A stretch of 64,000 nucleotides of DNA, from assembly GCF_014451325.2 (NCBI RefSeq), contig NZ_JACSCH020000004.1:423856-487855 (forward strand), written 5' to 3'. Positions 16,182-23,755 of this stretch are shown here, in pieces. How positions within the stretch are numbered: position 1 is the first letter of the stretch; the number at the start of each line of letters is the position of its first letter. The translations under genes were made by a program, and so were the position numbers. This DNA is from Streptomyces sp. CB02980. GTDB lineage: Bacteria; Actinomycetota; Actinomycetes; Streptomycetales; Streptomycetaceae. The notes under the pieces were generated by a model. The model saw nothing but the letters and a program-made list of their open reading frames with translations. It made no database searches and was not told the DNA's origin.

Positions 16182-16293
16182 CATACAACAAGACCCCGCT
16201 CTCAGCGTTTCCGCTGATCACGGGGTCTGTGTGGCACTCCTTGCGAAGTGCCCCCGGCAGGATTCGAACCTGCGCACACGGCTCCGGAGGCCG
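16182..16293. repeat. Right island repeat (att site) within tRNA-Arg
   Basis: Partner of 11817-11928. It covers the tRNA from the anticodon stem to its 3' end and about 67 bases downstream including the terminator. Confidence 0.9.
16191..16228 (-). terminator. Compound hairpin downstream of tRNA-Arg
   Basis: Outer 8-bp stem AGACCCCG / CGGGGTCT enclosing an inner 6-bp stem TCAGCG / CGCTGA; it begins 21 bases after the tRNA 3' end. The left island copy has one change in the inner stem. Confidence 0.7.
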
Positions 16294-16320
16294 TTGCTCT
16301 ATCCCCTGAGCTACGGGGGC
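16249..16320 (-). tRNA. tRNA-Arg (anticodon CCG)
   Basis: 72 nt on the minus strand folds as a complete cloverleaf: acceptor GCCCCCG/CGGGGGC, D stem GCTC/GAGC, anticodon stem ACGGC/GCCGT with loop CTCCGGA, T arm GCAGG-TTCGAAT-CCTGC, discriminator A, no encoded CCA. It reads the arginine codon CGG. Its 3' half lies in the island repeat, so this gene was rebuilt by the integrating element. Confidence 0.96.
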
Positions 16321-16480
16321 GTCCGCCGCGTTCGGCGGCGACGGGTAGAACCCTACCAGCTCTGCGGGAGTGGCTGTGAACAGGTATTTCCGGGGTGTCA
16401 CCAGGGGCTGGGTCCCCCGCACGGGTCAGAAGTGGGCAAAACCCGGACGCGGCCGTTCGGGGCGGCCTACTCTCGTTCGT

Positions 16481-16963
16481 GTGTCAGGCGTGTCCGGTCG
16501 GGTGCTCGTTGTCGACGACAACAAGGTGATCCGGCAGTTGATCAGGGTCAATCTCGAACTCGAGGGGTTCGAGGTCGTGACCGCGGCCGATGGTGCCGAG
16601 TGTCTGGATGTCGTACATCAGGTCTGTCCTGATGTCGTCACCCTGGACGTCGTCATGCCCCGCTTGGACGGGATCAAGACGGCCGAGCGGCTGCGGGCCG
16701 ATCCTCGGACCAGCCACCTCCCCGTCGCGATCATCAGCGCCTGTGGTGAGCACGAGGTGTCCGGTGGGGTCGCATCCGGCGTCGACGCCTTTCTCGCCAA
16801 ACCCTTCGAGCCCGCCGAGCTCGTCCGCGTCGTCCGTCAGCTGCTGCACCGCGAGCGGCGCGAGCGGCCCGAGGGGGCCGGGCCCGACGGGGGAGAGGAC
16901 CCGGCCGCAGTCGACGGCTGCCAGGAGTCCCGACGCGCCGGGAGCACCAACCGTCCGCACTGA
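16481..16963 (+). CDS. Single-domain response regulator (CheY-like receiver)
   Basis: 160 residues. A complete receiver domain: acidic pocket VVDDN (D12, D13), phospho-acceptor D56 in TLDVVMP, and the conserved lysine in FLAKPF. After the receiver come ~40 charged, disordered residues without a DNA-binding or enzyme domain. No kinase is adjacent. Start chosen at GTG 16481: a -10-like TACTCT ends at 16474, six bases before the start codon, and there is no ribosome binding site, so the mRNA is probably leaderless. It sits between tRNA-Arg and nrtL. Confidence 0.88.
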   Translation: MSGVSGRVLVVDDNKVIRQLIRVNLELEGFEVVTAADGAECLDVVHQVCPDVVTLDVVMPRLDGIKTAERLRADPRTSHLPVAIISACGEHEVSGGVASGVDAFLAKPFEPAELVRVVRQLLHRERRERPEGAGPDGGEDPAAVDGCQESRRAGSTNRPH

Positions 16964-17064
16964 GCGCGGTCGGTCGTCCGGCCACCGGGCCCGTCCCCGC
17001 CTCGGGTGACCGCATGGCGAAACCGGTTCGCGTTCCGCCCCCCCTCCTCCCCTACGCTTGTCCC

Positions 17065-18183
17065 GTGACCCCCGCGGACCTCTCCCTCACCGTGCTGCAC
17101 GCCGTGCGCCGTGCGGTCGACGACGGTGCGCTGCGGGTCGACGTACCCCCGCTGGTCAAGGTCGAGCGGTCTCGGCCCGGTGGCGTCGGCGAGTACGCCA
17201 GCAACGTCGCTCTCACCCTCGCCCGGTCCGCCGGACGCGCCGCCCTCGACGTCGCCGGGATCCTGGAAGAGCGTCTCCGTGACGCCCCCGGGCTCCAAGA
17301 GGTCTCCGTCACCGGGCCCGGCTTCCTGAACTTCACCCTTCGGCCCGACGCCGGCGGCGAACTCGTACGGGCCGTCCGCGAGGCCGGGGACGCGTACGGG
17401 AGCGGTACCGCCCTCGCCGGGGTCACCGTCCGCTTCGCCGACCTGACAGAGTCGCGCGCGCTGCTCGTCACCGAGACCGTCGTCCGGCTCCTCCGGAGCC
17501 AGGGCGCCGACGCCGGGTTCCGCGGGGACGAGTGGATGGATGAGCCGGCAGACCAGCGGGTTGCCGAGCGGATGGATGAGCCCGTTGCCGGTCGGGTTGC
17601 CGGTCGGGTTGTCGGGCGGGTTGTCGGGCGGGTTGACCAGCGGGTTGATGAGCGTGTCGACGAGCTCGTCCACGCGCGCGGCGACGAGCGGATTCACGTG
17701 TACCCGGGGGTGTACGACCCCGACAGCCTCGGTGTCGACGCCGCCCGCTGGGCCCTGCTCCGGCCCGCCCCCCAGGACCGGCCCCTCGACGGGCCGCCCC
17801 TCCTTGTCCAGCATGAGCGCAACCCCCTCTTCCGCGTGCGGTACGCCCACTCCCGGGTCCGGCGGCTGCTCGCCAACGCCGCTCAGCTCGGATTCGAGCC
17901 CGCGTACGAGACTCCCGTCCACGCACCCGAACTTCTCGGCGTTCTCGGCGACCACCCCGTCGCCCTCCTCACCGCCGCCCGCCACCGCGCCCCCGACCGG
18001 GTCGCCCGGCACCTGGAAGCCACCGCCGACGCGCTGCTCGCGTTCCAGCACACCGTTCTGCCGCTCGGCGACGAGAAACCCTCGGCCGCCCATCGTTCCC
18101 GGCTCGCGCTCGCCGAAGCCGCCGGGACGGTGCTCGCCGGTGGCCTCTCCGTGCTCGGCATCAGCGCACCCGAACGGATTTGA
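17065..18183 (+). CDS. nrtL: NrtL, ArgS-related anticodon-binding protein without catalytic domain
   Basis: 372 residues. The N-terminus resembles the additional tRNA-binding domain of arginyl-tRNA synthetase (VKVERSRPGGVGEYASNVAL, GPGFLNFTL), and the C-terminus the DALR anticodon-binding domain (RYAHSRVRRLLANAAQLGF; FQHTVLPLGDEKP; RLALAEAAGTVLAGGLSVLGI). The Rossmann domain with HIGH and KMSKS motifs, which should lie between them, is missing. In its place is a Val/Arg/Gly/Asp-rich segment with a four-residue period (GRVAGRVVGRVVGRVDQRV). It cannot aminoacylate tRNA; a tRNA-binding role is inferred. GTG 17065 is preceded by TACGCT and six bases, so it is probably leaderless. The next gene is lysA. 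Confidence 0.85.
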   Translation: MTPADLSLTVLHAVRRAVDDGALRVDVPPLVKVERSRPGGVGEYASNVALTLARSAGRAALDVAGILEERLRDAPGLQEVSVTGPGFLNFTLRPDAGGELVRAVREAGDAYGSGTALAGVTVRFADLTESRALLVTETVVRLLRSQGADAGFRGDEWMDEPADQRVAERMDEPVAGRVAGRVVGRVVGRVDQRVDERVDELVHARGDERIHVYPGVYDPDSLGVDAARWALLRPAPQDRPLDGPPLLVQHERNPLFRVRYAHSRVRRLLANAAQLGFEPAYETPVHAPELLGVLGDHPVALLTAARHRAPDRVARHLEATADALLAFQHTVLPLGDEKPSAAHRSRLALAEAAGTVLAGGLSVLGISAPERI

Positions 18184-18195
18184 AAGAGTTCAGAC

Positions 18196-19587
18196 ATGAG
18201 TCGTTCCGCCCATCCCGCAGGCCCTCGCCACGCCGACGTCCTTCCCGAGGGTCACTACACCGCGCCCCCCGCAGACCTCAACGTCCTCGACCCCAAGGTG
18301 TGGTCCCGGACCGTCGAGCGGGACGAGCGCGGTGTCGCCACCGTCGGGGGGCTGAGCGTGACCGACCTCGCCGAGGAGTTCGGGACCCCCGCCTACTTCC
18401 TCGACGAGAGCGACTTCCGCGCTCGCTGCCGCGCCTGGGCCGAGGCCTTCGGCAAGGACGCCGACGTCTTCTACGCCGGGAAGGCCTTCCTCTCCCGGGC
18501 CATCGTGCGGTGGCTCAAGGAAGAGGGGCTGAACCTCGACGTGTGTTCCGGTGGGGAGCTCACCACCGCCCTCTCCGCCGGGATGCCCGCCGAGCGCATC
18601 GCCTTCCACGGCAACAACAAGAGCGAGAACGAGATCCGTACGGCCGTCGAGGCCGGTGTGGGGCGGATCGTTCTCGACTCCTTCCAGGAGATCGTGCGCG
18701 TCGCGCACATCGCGCAGTCCCTCGGCAAGCGCCAGCGCGTGCAGATCCGCGTGACCGTCGGCGTCGAGGCCCACACGCACGAGTTCATCGCCACCGCGCA
18801 CGAGGACCAGAAGTTCGGCATCGCGCTCGCCGGCGGACAGGCCGCCGAGGCCGTGCGCCGCGCGCTGAAGCTGGACGGGCTCGAGCTCATCGGCATCCAC
18901 TCGCACATCGGCTCGCAGATCTTCGACATGGCCGGCTTCGAGGTCTCCGCGCGGCGGGTCGTCCAGCTGCTCGCCCAGGTGCGGGACGAGCACGGTGTCG
19001 AGCTGCCCGAGATCGACCTCGGCGGCGGCCTCGGCATCGCGTACACCTCCGAGGACGACCCGCGCGAGCCGCACGAGATCGCCAAGGCGCTGAGCGAGAT
19101 CGTGACGCGCGAGTGCGAGTCCGCGGGCCTTGCCACCCCCCGTATCTCCGTCGAGCCCGGCCGTGCCATCGTCGGGCCCACCGCCTTCACGCTGTACGAG
19201 GTCGGCACCGTCAAGCCGCTCGAAGGGCTGCGGACGTACGTGAGCGTCGACGGCGGCATGTCGGACAACATCCGCACCGCGCTGTACGACGCCGAGTACA
19301 GCGTCAACCTCGTCTCGCGGACCAGCGACGCCGCGCCCATGCTCTCCCGGGTCGTCGGCAAGCACTGCGAGAGCGGCGACATCGTCGTACGGGACGCCTT
19401 CCTGCCCTCGGACCTGGCGCCCGGCGACCTCATCGCCGTGCCGGCCACCGGTGCGTACTGCCGCTCCATGGCCAGCAACTACAACCACGCACTCCGGCCC
19501 CCCGTCGTCGCCGTCCGTGACGGCGAGGCGCGGGTCATCGTGCGGCGCGAGACGGAGGAAGATCTCCTGCGTCTCGACGTCGGATGA
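18196..19587 (+). CDS. lysA: Diaminopimelate decarboxylase
   Basis: 463 residues. PLP-dependent fold-type III enzyme converting meso-diaminopimelate to L-lysine, the last step of lysine synthesis. The PLP lysine is K96 in [18 protein letters not shown], the glycine loop [14 protein letters not shown] and the C-terminal [15 protein letters not shown] segment are all present. Start ATG 18196 follows GAAAGAG at a good distance, 12 bases after nrtL ends, so the two are probably co-transcribed. It is followed by hom, thrC and thrB, grouping aspartate-family pathways. Confidence 0.97.
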   Translation: MSRSAHPAGPRHADVLPEGHYTAPPADLNVLDPKVWSRTVERDERGVATVGGLSVTDLAEEFGTPAYFLDESDFRARCRAWAEAFGKDADVFYAGKAFLSRAIVRWLKEEGLNLDVCSGGELTTALSAGMPAERIAFHGNNKSENEIRTAVEAGVGRIVLDSFQEIVRVAHIAQSLGKRQRVQIRVTVGVEAHTHEFIATAHEDQKFGIALAGGQAAEAVRRALKLDGLELIGIHSHIGSQIFDMAGFEVSARRVVQLLAQVRDEHGVELPEIDLGGGLGIAYTSEDDPREPHEIAKALSEIVTRECESAGLATPRISVEPGRAIVGPTAFTLYEVGTVKPLEGLRTYVSVDGGMSDNIRTALYDAEYSVNLVSRTSDAAPMLSRVVGKHCESGDIVVRDAFLPSDLAPGDLIAVPATGAYCRSMASNYNHALRPPVVAVRDGEARVIVRRETEEDLLRLDVG

Positions 19588-19623
19588 TGAAATAGTCGAG
19601 TGATGAAATAGATGTCTCAGGAT

Positions 19624-19652
19624 CCGGACGAGGGGCTGAAACCCCCGTCCGG
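19624..19652 (+). terminator. Hairpin between lysA and hom
   Basis: Stem of 11 bp (CCGGACG then GGGG pairing with CCCC then CGTCCGG) with one internal mismatch and a short loop, about 80 bases before hom. It could end lysA transcription or control read-through into hom. No T tract follows. Just upstream GATGAAATAG occurs twice (around 19585 and 19601). Confidence 0.5.
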
Positions 19653-19730
19653 TGAGTGAGACTGGTTCCACCGTTGAGAACCGCAGAGACTCGAACGTAG
19701 AGATACGAAGTAGGACGAGAAAGAGGTCGG

Positions 19731-21032
19731 ATGATGCGTACGCGTCCGCTGAAGGTGGCGCTGCTGGGCTGTGGAGTGGTCGGCTCAGAGGTGGCGCGCA
19801 TCATGACGACGCACGCCGACGACCTCGCCGCGCGCATCGGCGCCCCGGTCGAGCTCGCCGGCGTGGCGGTCCGCCGCCCGGACAAGGTCCGCGAGGGCAT
19901 CCCCGCGGAGCTGATCACCACCGATGCCACCGCCCTCGTGAAACGGGGGGACATCGACGTGATCGTCGAGGTCATCGGCGGGGTCGAGCCGGCCCGCACC
20001 CTCATCACCACCGCCTTCGAGCACGGGGCCTCCGTCGTCTCGGCGAACAAGGCGCTGCTCGCCCAGGACGGCGCGAACCTCTACGCCGCCGCCCAGGAGC
20101 ACGGCCAGGACCTCTACTACGAGGCCGCCGTCGCCGGCGCCATCCCGCTCATCCGCCCGCTGCGCGAGTCCCTCGCCGGCGACAAGATCAACCGCGTGAT
20201 GGGCATCGTCAACGGCACGACCAACTTCATCCTCGACAAGATGGACACCTCCGGGGCCGGCTACTCCGAGGCGCTCGACGAGGCCACCGCCCTCGGGTAC
20301 GCCGAGGCCGACCCGACCGCCGACGTCGAGGGCTTCGACGCCGCCGCCAAGGCCGCCATCCTCGCCGGGATCGCCTTCCACACGCGCGTGCGCCTCGACG
20401 ACGTCTACCGCGAGGGCATGACCGAGGTCACCGCCGCCGACTTCGCCTCCGCCAAGCAGATGGGCTGCACCATCAAGCTGCTCGCCATCTGCGAGCGCGC
20501 CGCCGACGGCGAGTCCGTCACCGCGCGCGTGCACCCGGCGATGATCCCGCTCAGCCACCCGCTGGCCTCCGTCCGCGAGGCGTACAACGCGGTCTTCGTC
20601 GAGGCCGACGCCGCCGGGCAGCTCATGTTCTACGGCCCCGGCGCCGGCGGCGCTCCGACCGCCTCGGCCGTCCTCGGCGACCTCGTCGCCGTGTGCCGCA
20701 ACAAGCTCAACGGGGCCAACGGCCCCGGCGAGTCCGCGTACACCCAGCTGCCCGTGAGCCCCATGGGCGACGTGGTGACGCGGTACCACATCAGCCTCGA
20801 CGTGGCCGACAAGCCGGGCGTCCTCGCCCAGGTCGCGACGGTCTTCGCCGAGCACGGCGTATCCATCGACACGGTGCGCCAGCACGGTCGTCAGGACGGA
20901 GACGGCGAGGCCTCCCTCGTCGTCGTCACCCACCGCGCGCCCGACGCCGCCCTTTCGGGGACCGTCGAGGCGCTGCGCAAGCTCGACACCGTGCGCGGTG
21001 TCGCCAGCATCATGCGTGTTGAAGGGGAGTAA
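19731..21032 (+). CDS. hom: Homoserine dehydrogenase
   Basis: 433 residues. Reduces aspartate semialdehyde to homoserine, the branch point to threonine and methionine. N-terminal Rossmann fold (LKVALLGCGVVGSEVARIM), catalytic domain with KINRVMGIVNGTTNFIL and EADPTADVEGFDAAAK, and a C-terminal ACT domain (KPGVLAQVATVFAEHGVSID) that in this family mediates threonine feedback inhibition. Start ATG 19731 follows AGAAAGAGG; the next codon is also ATG (19734). Followed six bases later by thrC. Confidence 0.97.
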   Translation: MMRTRPLKVALLGCGVVGSEVARIMTTHADDLAARIGAPVELAGVAVRRPDKVREGIPAELITTDATALVKRGDIDVIVEVIGGVEPARTLITTAFEHGASVVSANKALLAQDGANLYAAAQEHGQDLYYEAAVAGAIPLIRPLRESLAGDKINRVMGIVNGTTNFILDKMDTSGAGYSEALDEATALGYAEADPTADVEGFDAAAKAAILAGIAFHTRVRLDDVYREGMTEVTAADFASAKQMGCTIKLLAICERAADGESVTARVHPAMIPLSHPLASVREAYNAVFVEADAAGQLMFYGPGAGGAPTASAVLGDLVAVCRNKLNGANGPGESAYTQLPVSPMGDVVTRYHISLDVADKPGVLAQVATVFAEHGVSIDTVRQHGRQDGDGEASLVVVTHRAPDAALSGTVEALRKLDTVRGVASIMRVEGE

Positions 21033-21038
21033 GGACCC

Positions 21039-22109
21039 ATGACCCACAAGGGCACCCACCAGTGGCGCGGCATCATCGAGGAGTACCGGGACCGCCTTCC
21101 GGTCACGGAAAAGACGCCGGTCGTCACGCTCCGTGAGGGCGGCACGCCGCTCGTACCCGCTCAGGTCCTCTCCGAGCGCACGGGCTGCGAGGTGCACCTC
21201 AAGGTCGAGGGCGCCAACCCCACCGGCTCCTTCAAGGACCGGGGCATGACCATGGCCATCAGCAAGGCCAAGGAGGAGGGGGCGCAGGCCGTCATCTGCG
21301 CCTCCACCGGCAACACCTCCGCCTCGGCCGCGGCCTACGCGGTACGCGCCGGCATGGTGTCGGCCGTCCTCGTGCCGCAGGGCAAGATCGCGCTCGGCAA
21401 GATGGGCCAGGCCCTCGTGCACGGCGCGAAGATCCTCCAGGTCGACGGCAACTTCGACGACTGCCTGACGCTGGCCCGCAGCCTCTCCGAGAACTACCCG
21501 GTGGCGCTGGTCAATTCGGTCAACCCGGTCCGCATCGAGGGCCAGAAGACCGCCGCCTTCGAGATCGTGGACATGCTGGGCGACGCGCCCGACATCCACG
21601 TCCTGCCCGTGGGCAACGCCGGCAACATCACGGCGTACTGGAAGGGGTACCGCGAGTACGCCGCGGACGGTCTCGCGACGCACCGCCCGCGCATGTGGGG
21701 CTTCCAGGCCTCCGGTTCGGCCCCGCTGGTCCGCGGCGAGGTCGTCAAGGACCCGTCGACGATCGCCACCGCGATCCGCATCGGCAATCCGGCCTCGTGG
21801 GACTACGCGATCGCCGCGCGCGACGAGTCGGGCGGCTTCATCGACGAGGTGACGGACCGTGAGATCCTGCAGGCCTACCGCCTGTTGGCCGCGCAGGAGG
21901 GTGTCTTCGTCGAGCCCGCCTCGGCCGCCTCGGTCGCCGGTCTGCTGAAGGCCGCCGCCCAGGGCAAGGTCGACCCGGGTCAGCGGATCGTCTGCACGGT
22001 CACCGGCAACGGGCTCAAGGACCCCGACTGGGCCGTCGCCGGCGCGCCGCAGCCGGTCACCGTTCCGGTCGACGCGGTCGCCGCCGCCGAACGCCTCGGT
22101 CTGGCCTGA
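21039..22109 (+). CDS. thrC: Threonine synthase
   Basis: 356 residues. PLP enzyme converting O-phosphohomoserine to threonine. The Schiff-base lysine lies in [13 protein letters not shown]; the [13 protein letters not shown] loop and [13 protein letters not shown] phosphate-binding loop are present. It is the short bacterial form. Start ATG 21039 lies six bases after hom with AAGGGGAGTAAGG upstream, so they are one operon. thrB follows after a 309-base gap with its own regulatory features. Confidence 0.97.
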   Translation: MTHKGTHQWRGIIEEYRDRLPVTEKTPVVTLREGGTPLVPAQVLSERTGCEVHLKVEGANPTGSFKDRGMTMAISKAKEEGAQAVICASTGNTSASAAAYAVRAGMVSAVLVPQGKIALGKMGQALVHGAKILQVDGNFDDCLTLARSLSENYPVALVNSVNPVRIEGQKTAAFEIVDMLGDAPDIHVLPVGNAGNITAYWKGYREYAADGLATHRPRMWGFQASGSAPLVRGEVVKDPSTIATAIRIGNPASWDYAIAARDESGGFIDEVTDREILQAYRLLAAQEGVFVEPASAASVAGLLKAAAQGKVDPGQRIVCTVTGNGLKDPDWAVAGAPQPVTVPVDAVAAAERLGLA

Positions 22110-22137
22110 TCCTCACCCCTCCGCCCGGGGAAACGTG

Positions 22138-22220
22138 CTGATCGAAACCCGATCAGGAACGTACATAGGCGCACAGGTTGGCTCGCGACACGCATCGTGC
22201 GCCTCCTGTGCGCCCTATGT
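22138..22220. promoter_or_regulatory. Two hairpins in the 309-base thrC-thrB gap
   Basis: A 7-bp stem CTGATCG/CGATCAG at 22138-22156 suits a thrC terminator. A second structure at 22163-22220 has a ~15-bp stem (ACATAGGCGCACAGG against CCTGTGCGCCCTATGT, one bulged base) around a 27-base loop. A -10-like TAGGCT follows at 22242-22247, so thrB probably has its own promoter. The rest of the gap carries three copies of GAAACACC near 22340-22370 but no gene. Confidence 0.55.
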
Positions 22221-22418
22221 CGCGGCAGAACCTTCCTTCGATAGGCTGTACCGAACCCGCCCCGACGCATATGCGCGGTGTTGTTGCCGTTGTCGCCTCC
22301 GTGGCTGAAACGGCCCCCGGGTTCCCCGTACTTCTCTTGAAACACCAGCCGAAACACCCTCTGAAACACCCGCTGTTCCAGAACAACCCGTTGTCGCAAT
22401 CAAGGAGATCATCGAGCG

Positions 22419-23336
22419 ATGGCCGGTCCAGCGTTCCGCGCCGCCGCCGTACGGGTGCGCGTCCCCGCCACCAGCGCCAATCTCGGTCCGGGCTTCGACG
22501 CCTTCGGCCTGTCGCTGGGCCTCTACGACGACGTCGTCGTCCGTGTCGCCGACTCCGGGCTGCACGTCGACATCGCCGGCGAGGGCGCCGAGACGCTCCC
22601 GCGCGACGAGAGCCACCTGCTCGTACGCTCCCTGCGCACCGCCTTCGACCTGCTCGGCGGACAGCCGCGCGGCCTCGAGGTCGTCTGCGCCAACCGCATC
22701 CCGCACGGCCGCGGCCTCGGCTCGTCCTCCGCCGCCATCTGCGCCGGCATCGTCGCCGCCCGCGCCGTGACCATAGGCGGGGACGCCAAGCTCGACGAGG
22801 CCGCCCTCCTGGAGCTGGCCACCGAGATCGAGGGCCACCCCGACAACGTCGCCGCCTGTCTGCTCGGCGGATTCACGCTCGCCTGGACCGAGTCCGGTGC
22901 CGCGCGGGCGATCAGGATGGATCCCTCGGATTCCATCGTTCCGGTGGTTTTCGTCCCCGGGAAGCCGGTGCTGACCGAGACCGCCCGCGGACTCCTGCCG
23001 CGCACCGTCCCGCACGTGGACGCCGCGGCCAACGCCGGGCGCGCCGCCCTCCTCGTCGAGGCCCTGACCCGCCGCCCCGAGCTGCTGCTCGCGGCCACCG
23101 AGGACCGGCTGCACCAGGAGTACCGGGCTCCGGCGATGCCCGACAGCATCGCCCTGGTGAACCGGCTGCGGGCGGACGGCGTCCCCGCGGTCATCTCCGG
23201 CGCGGGCCCCACGGTCCTCGCGCTGGCCGAACACGGGACGGCCGACAAGGTCGCCCGCCTCGCGGGCGAGGGCTGGGCCGCGAACCGGCTCGACCTCGAC
23301 GCGTCCGGAGCGAGCGTCCTTCCGCTGGCGCCCTAG
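22419..23336 (+). CDS. thrB: Homoserine kinase
   Basis: 305 residues. GHMP-family kinase phosphorylating homoserine with ATP. N-terminal RVRVPATSANLGPGFDAFG, the ATP-binding glycine loop PHGRGLGSSSAAICAG, and the C-terminal AVISGAGPTVLAL motif are all intact. Start ATG 22419 follows AAGGAG at a suitable distance. It lies downstream of hom-thrC but with a separate leader, which suggests partly independent control. Confidence 0.96.
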   Translation: MAGPAFRAAAVRVRVPATSANLGPGFDAFGLSLGLYDDVVVRVADSGLHVDIAGEGAETLPRDESHLLVRSLRTAFDLLGGQPRGLEVVCANRIPHGRGLGSSSAAICAGIVAARAVTIGGDAKLDEAALLELATEIEGHPDNVAACLLGGFTLAWTESGAARAIRMDPSDSIVPVVFVPGKPVLTETARGLLPRTVPHVDAAANAGRAALLVEALTRRPELLLAATEDRLHQEYRAPAMPDSIALVNRLRADGVPAVISGAGPTVLALAEHGTADKVARLAGEGWAANRLDLDASGASVLPLAP

Positions 23337-23396
23337 GCGCACGGCGGCCGGACGCCGGGCAGCGTCCGGGACAGGAGATTGCCGGTGAGGGAGAGG

Positions 23397-23424
23397 GGGA
23401 ATGTTTGTTGGAGCCGGTAGTGTT
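23397..23424 (+). promoter_or_regulatory. Sigma-R-type promoter ahead of rho
   Basis: GGGAAT at 23397-23402 and GTT at 23422-23424, separated by 19 bases, match the consensus for the thiol-stress ECF factor sigma-R (GGGAAT-N18/19-GTT). It lies about 330 bases before the rho start. Confidence 0.55.
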
Positions 23425-23429
23425 AACCT

Positions 23430-23755
23430 CAAGTCAGCACCCGGCGCCTTTGTGGCGCGGTGCTGAGTGTCCCCATCAGGGACCACCGATTCTTCCGGGA
23501 GCCTCCCCAACTGCCTGAGCAGCCTGCCTGAGCAGTTTCGAGCACGCTCCGGAACCGGCACGACACCCCTCGCTCTTCTTTTATCGCGAGGGCCGAGCAG
23601 GGGGCGCTCGGGCCGGACCCCAGCACGTTTTCTCTCCGCCGTACCCGGCGGGACCACCGCCCCGGACACGGTCCACCCAACACGGGACCGCTGCCGGACA
23701 GCACAACCGGTCGCCGAGCCAGATGGCCGACGTCCGCTCCAGGGAAGGACCCTTC
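23430..23755 (+). other. Long structured 5' leader of rho
   Basis: About 320 bases without a gene. A strong hairpin at 23434-23466 (8 bp plus 5 bp, with a 2-base bulge) would lie at the 5' end of the transcript; a second at 23567-23592 (CCCTCGC/GCGAGGG) has a pyrimidine-rich loop TCTTCTTTTATC. A 10-base motif GCCTGAGCAG occurs twice near 23514-23533. Rho often represses its own mRNA through a long C-rich leader; that this one does is inference. Confidence 0.5.

Larger units (their letters stand above)
11817..16293. mobile_element. 4.4-kb integrated island at tRNA-Arg(CCG), no integrase
   Basis: The DNA between two 112-bp direct repeats (11817-11928 and 16182-16293, two mismatches) has the structure of an element integrated by site-specific recombination into the 3' half of a tRNA gene. 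The intact tRNA is at the right end; the displaced 3' tRNA half with its terminator is at the left end. The repeat ends in the anticodon stem/loop, the usual crossover zone of tyrosine integrases. No integrase, excisionase or transfer gene is present. All gene candidates inside lie on the minus strand, and the left part is visibly AT-richer than its surroundings. Confidence 0.85.

Noticed and set aside
19588..19730. Possible T-box or amino-acid attenuator before hom
   Set aside because: There is a hairpin but no T-box core sequence, no specifier-loop architecture and no leader peptide rich in Thr or Met.
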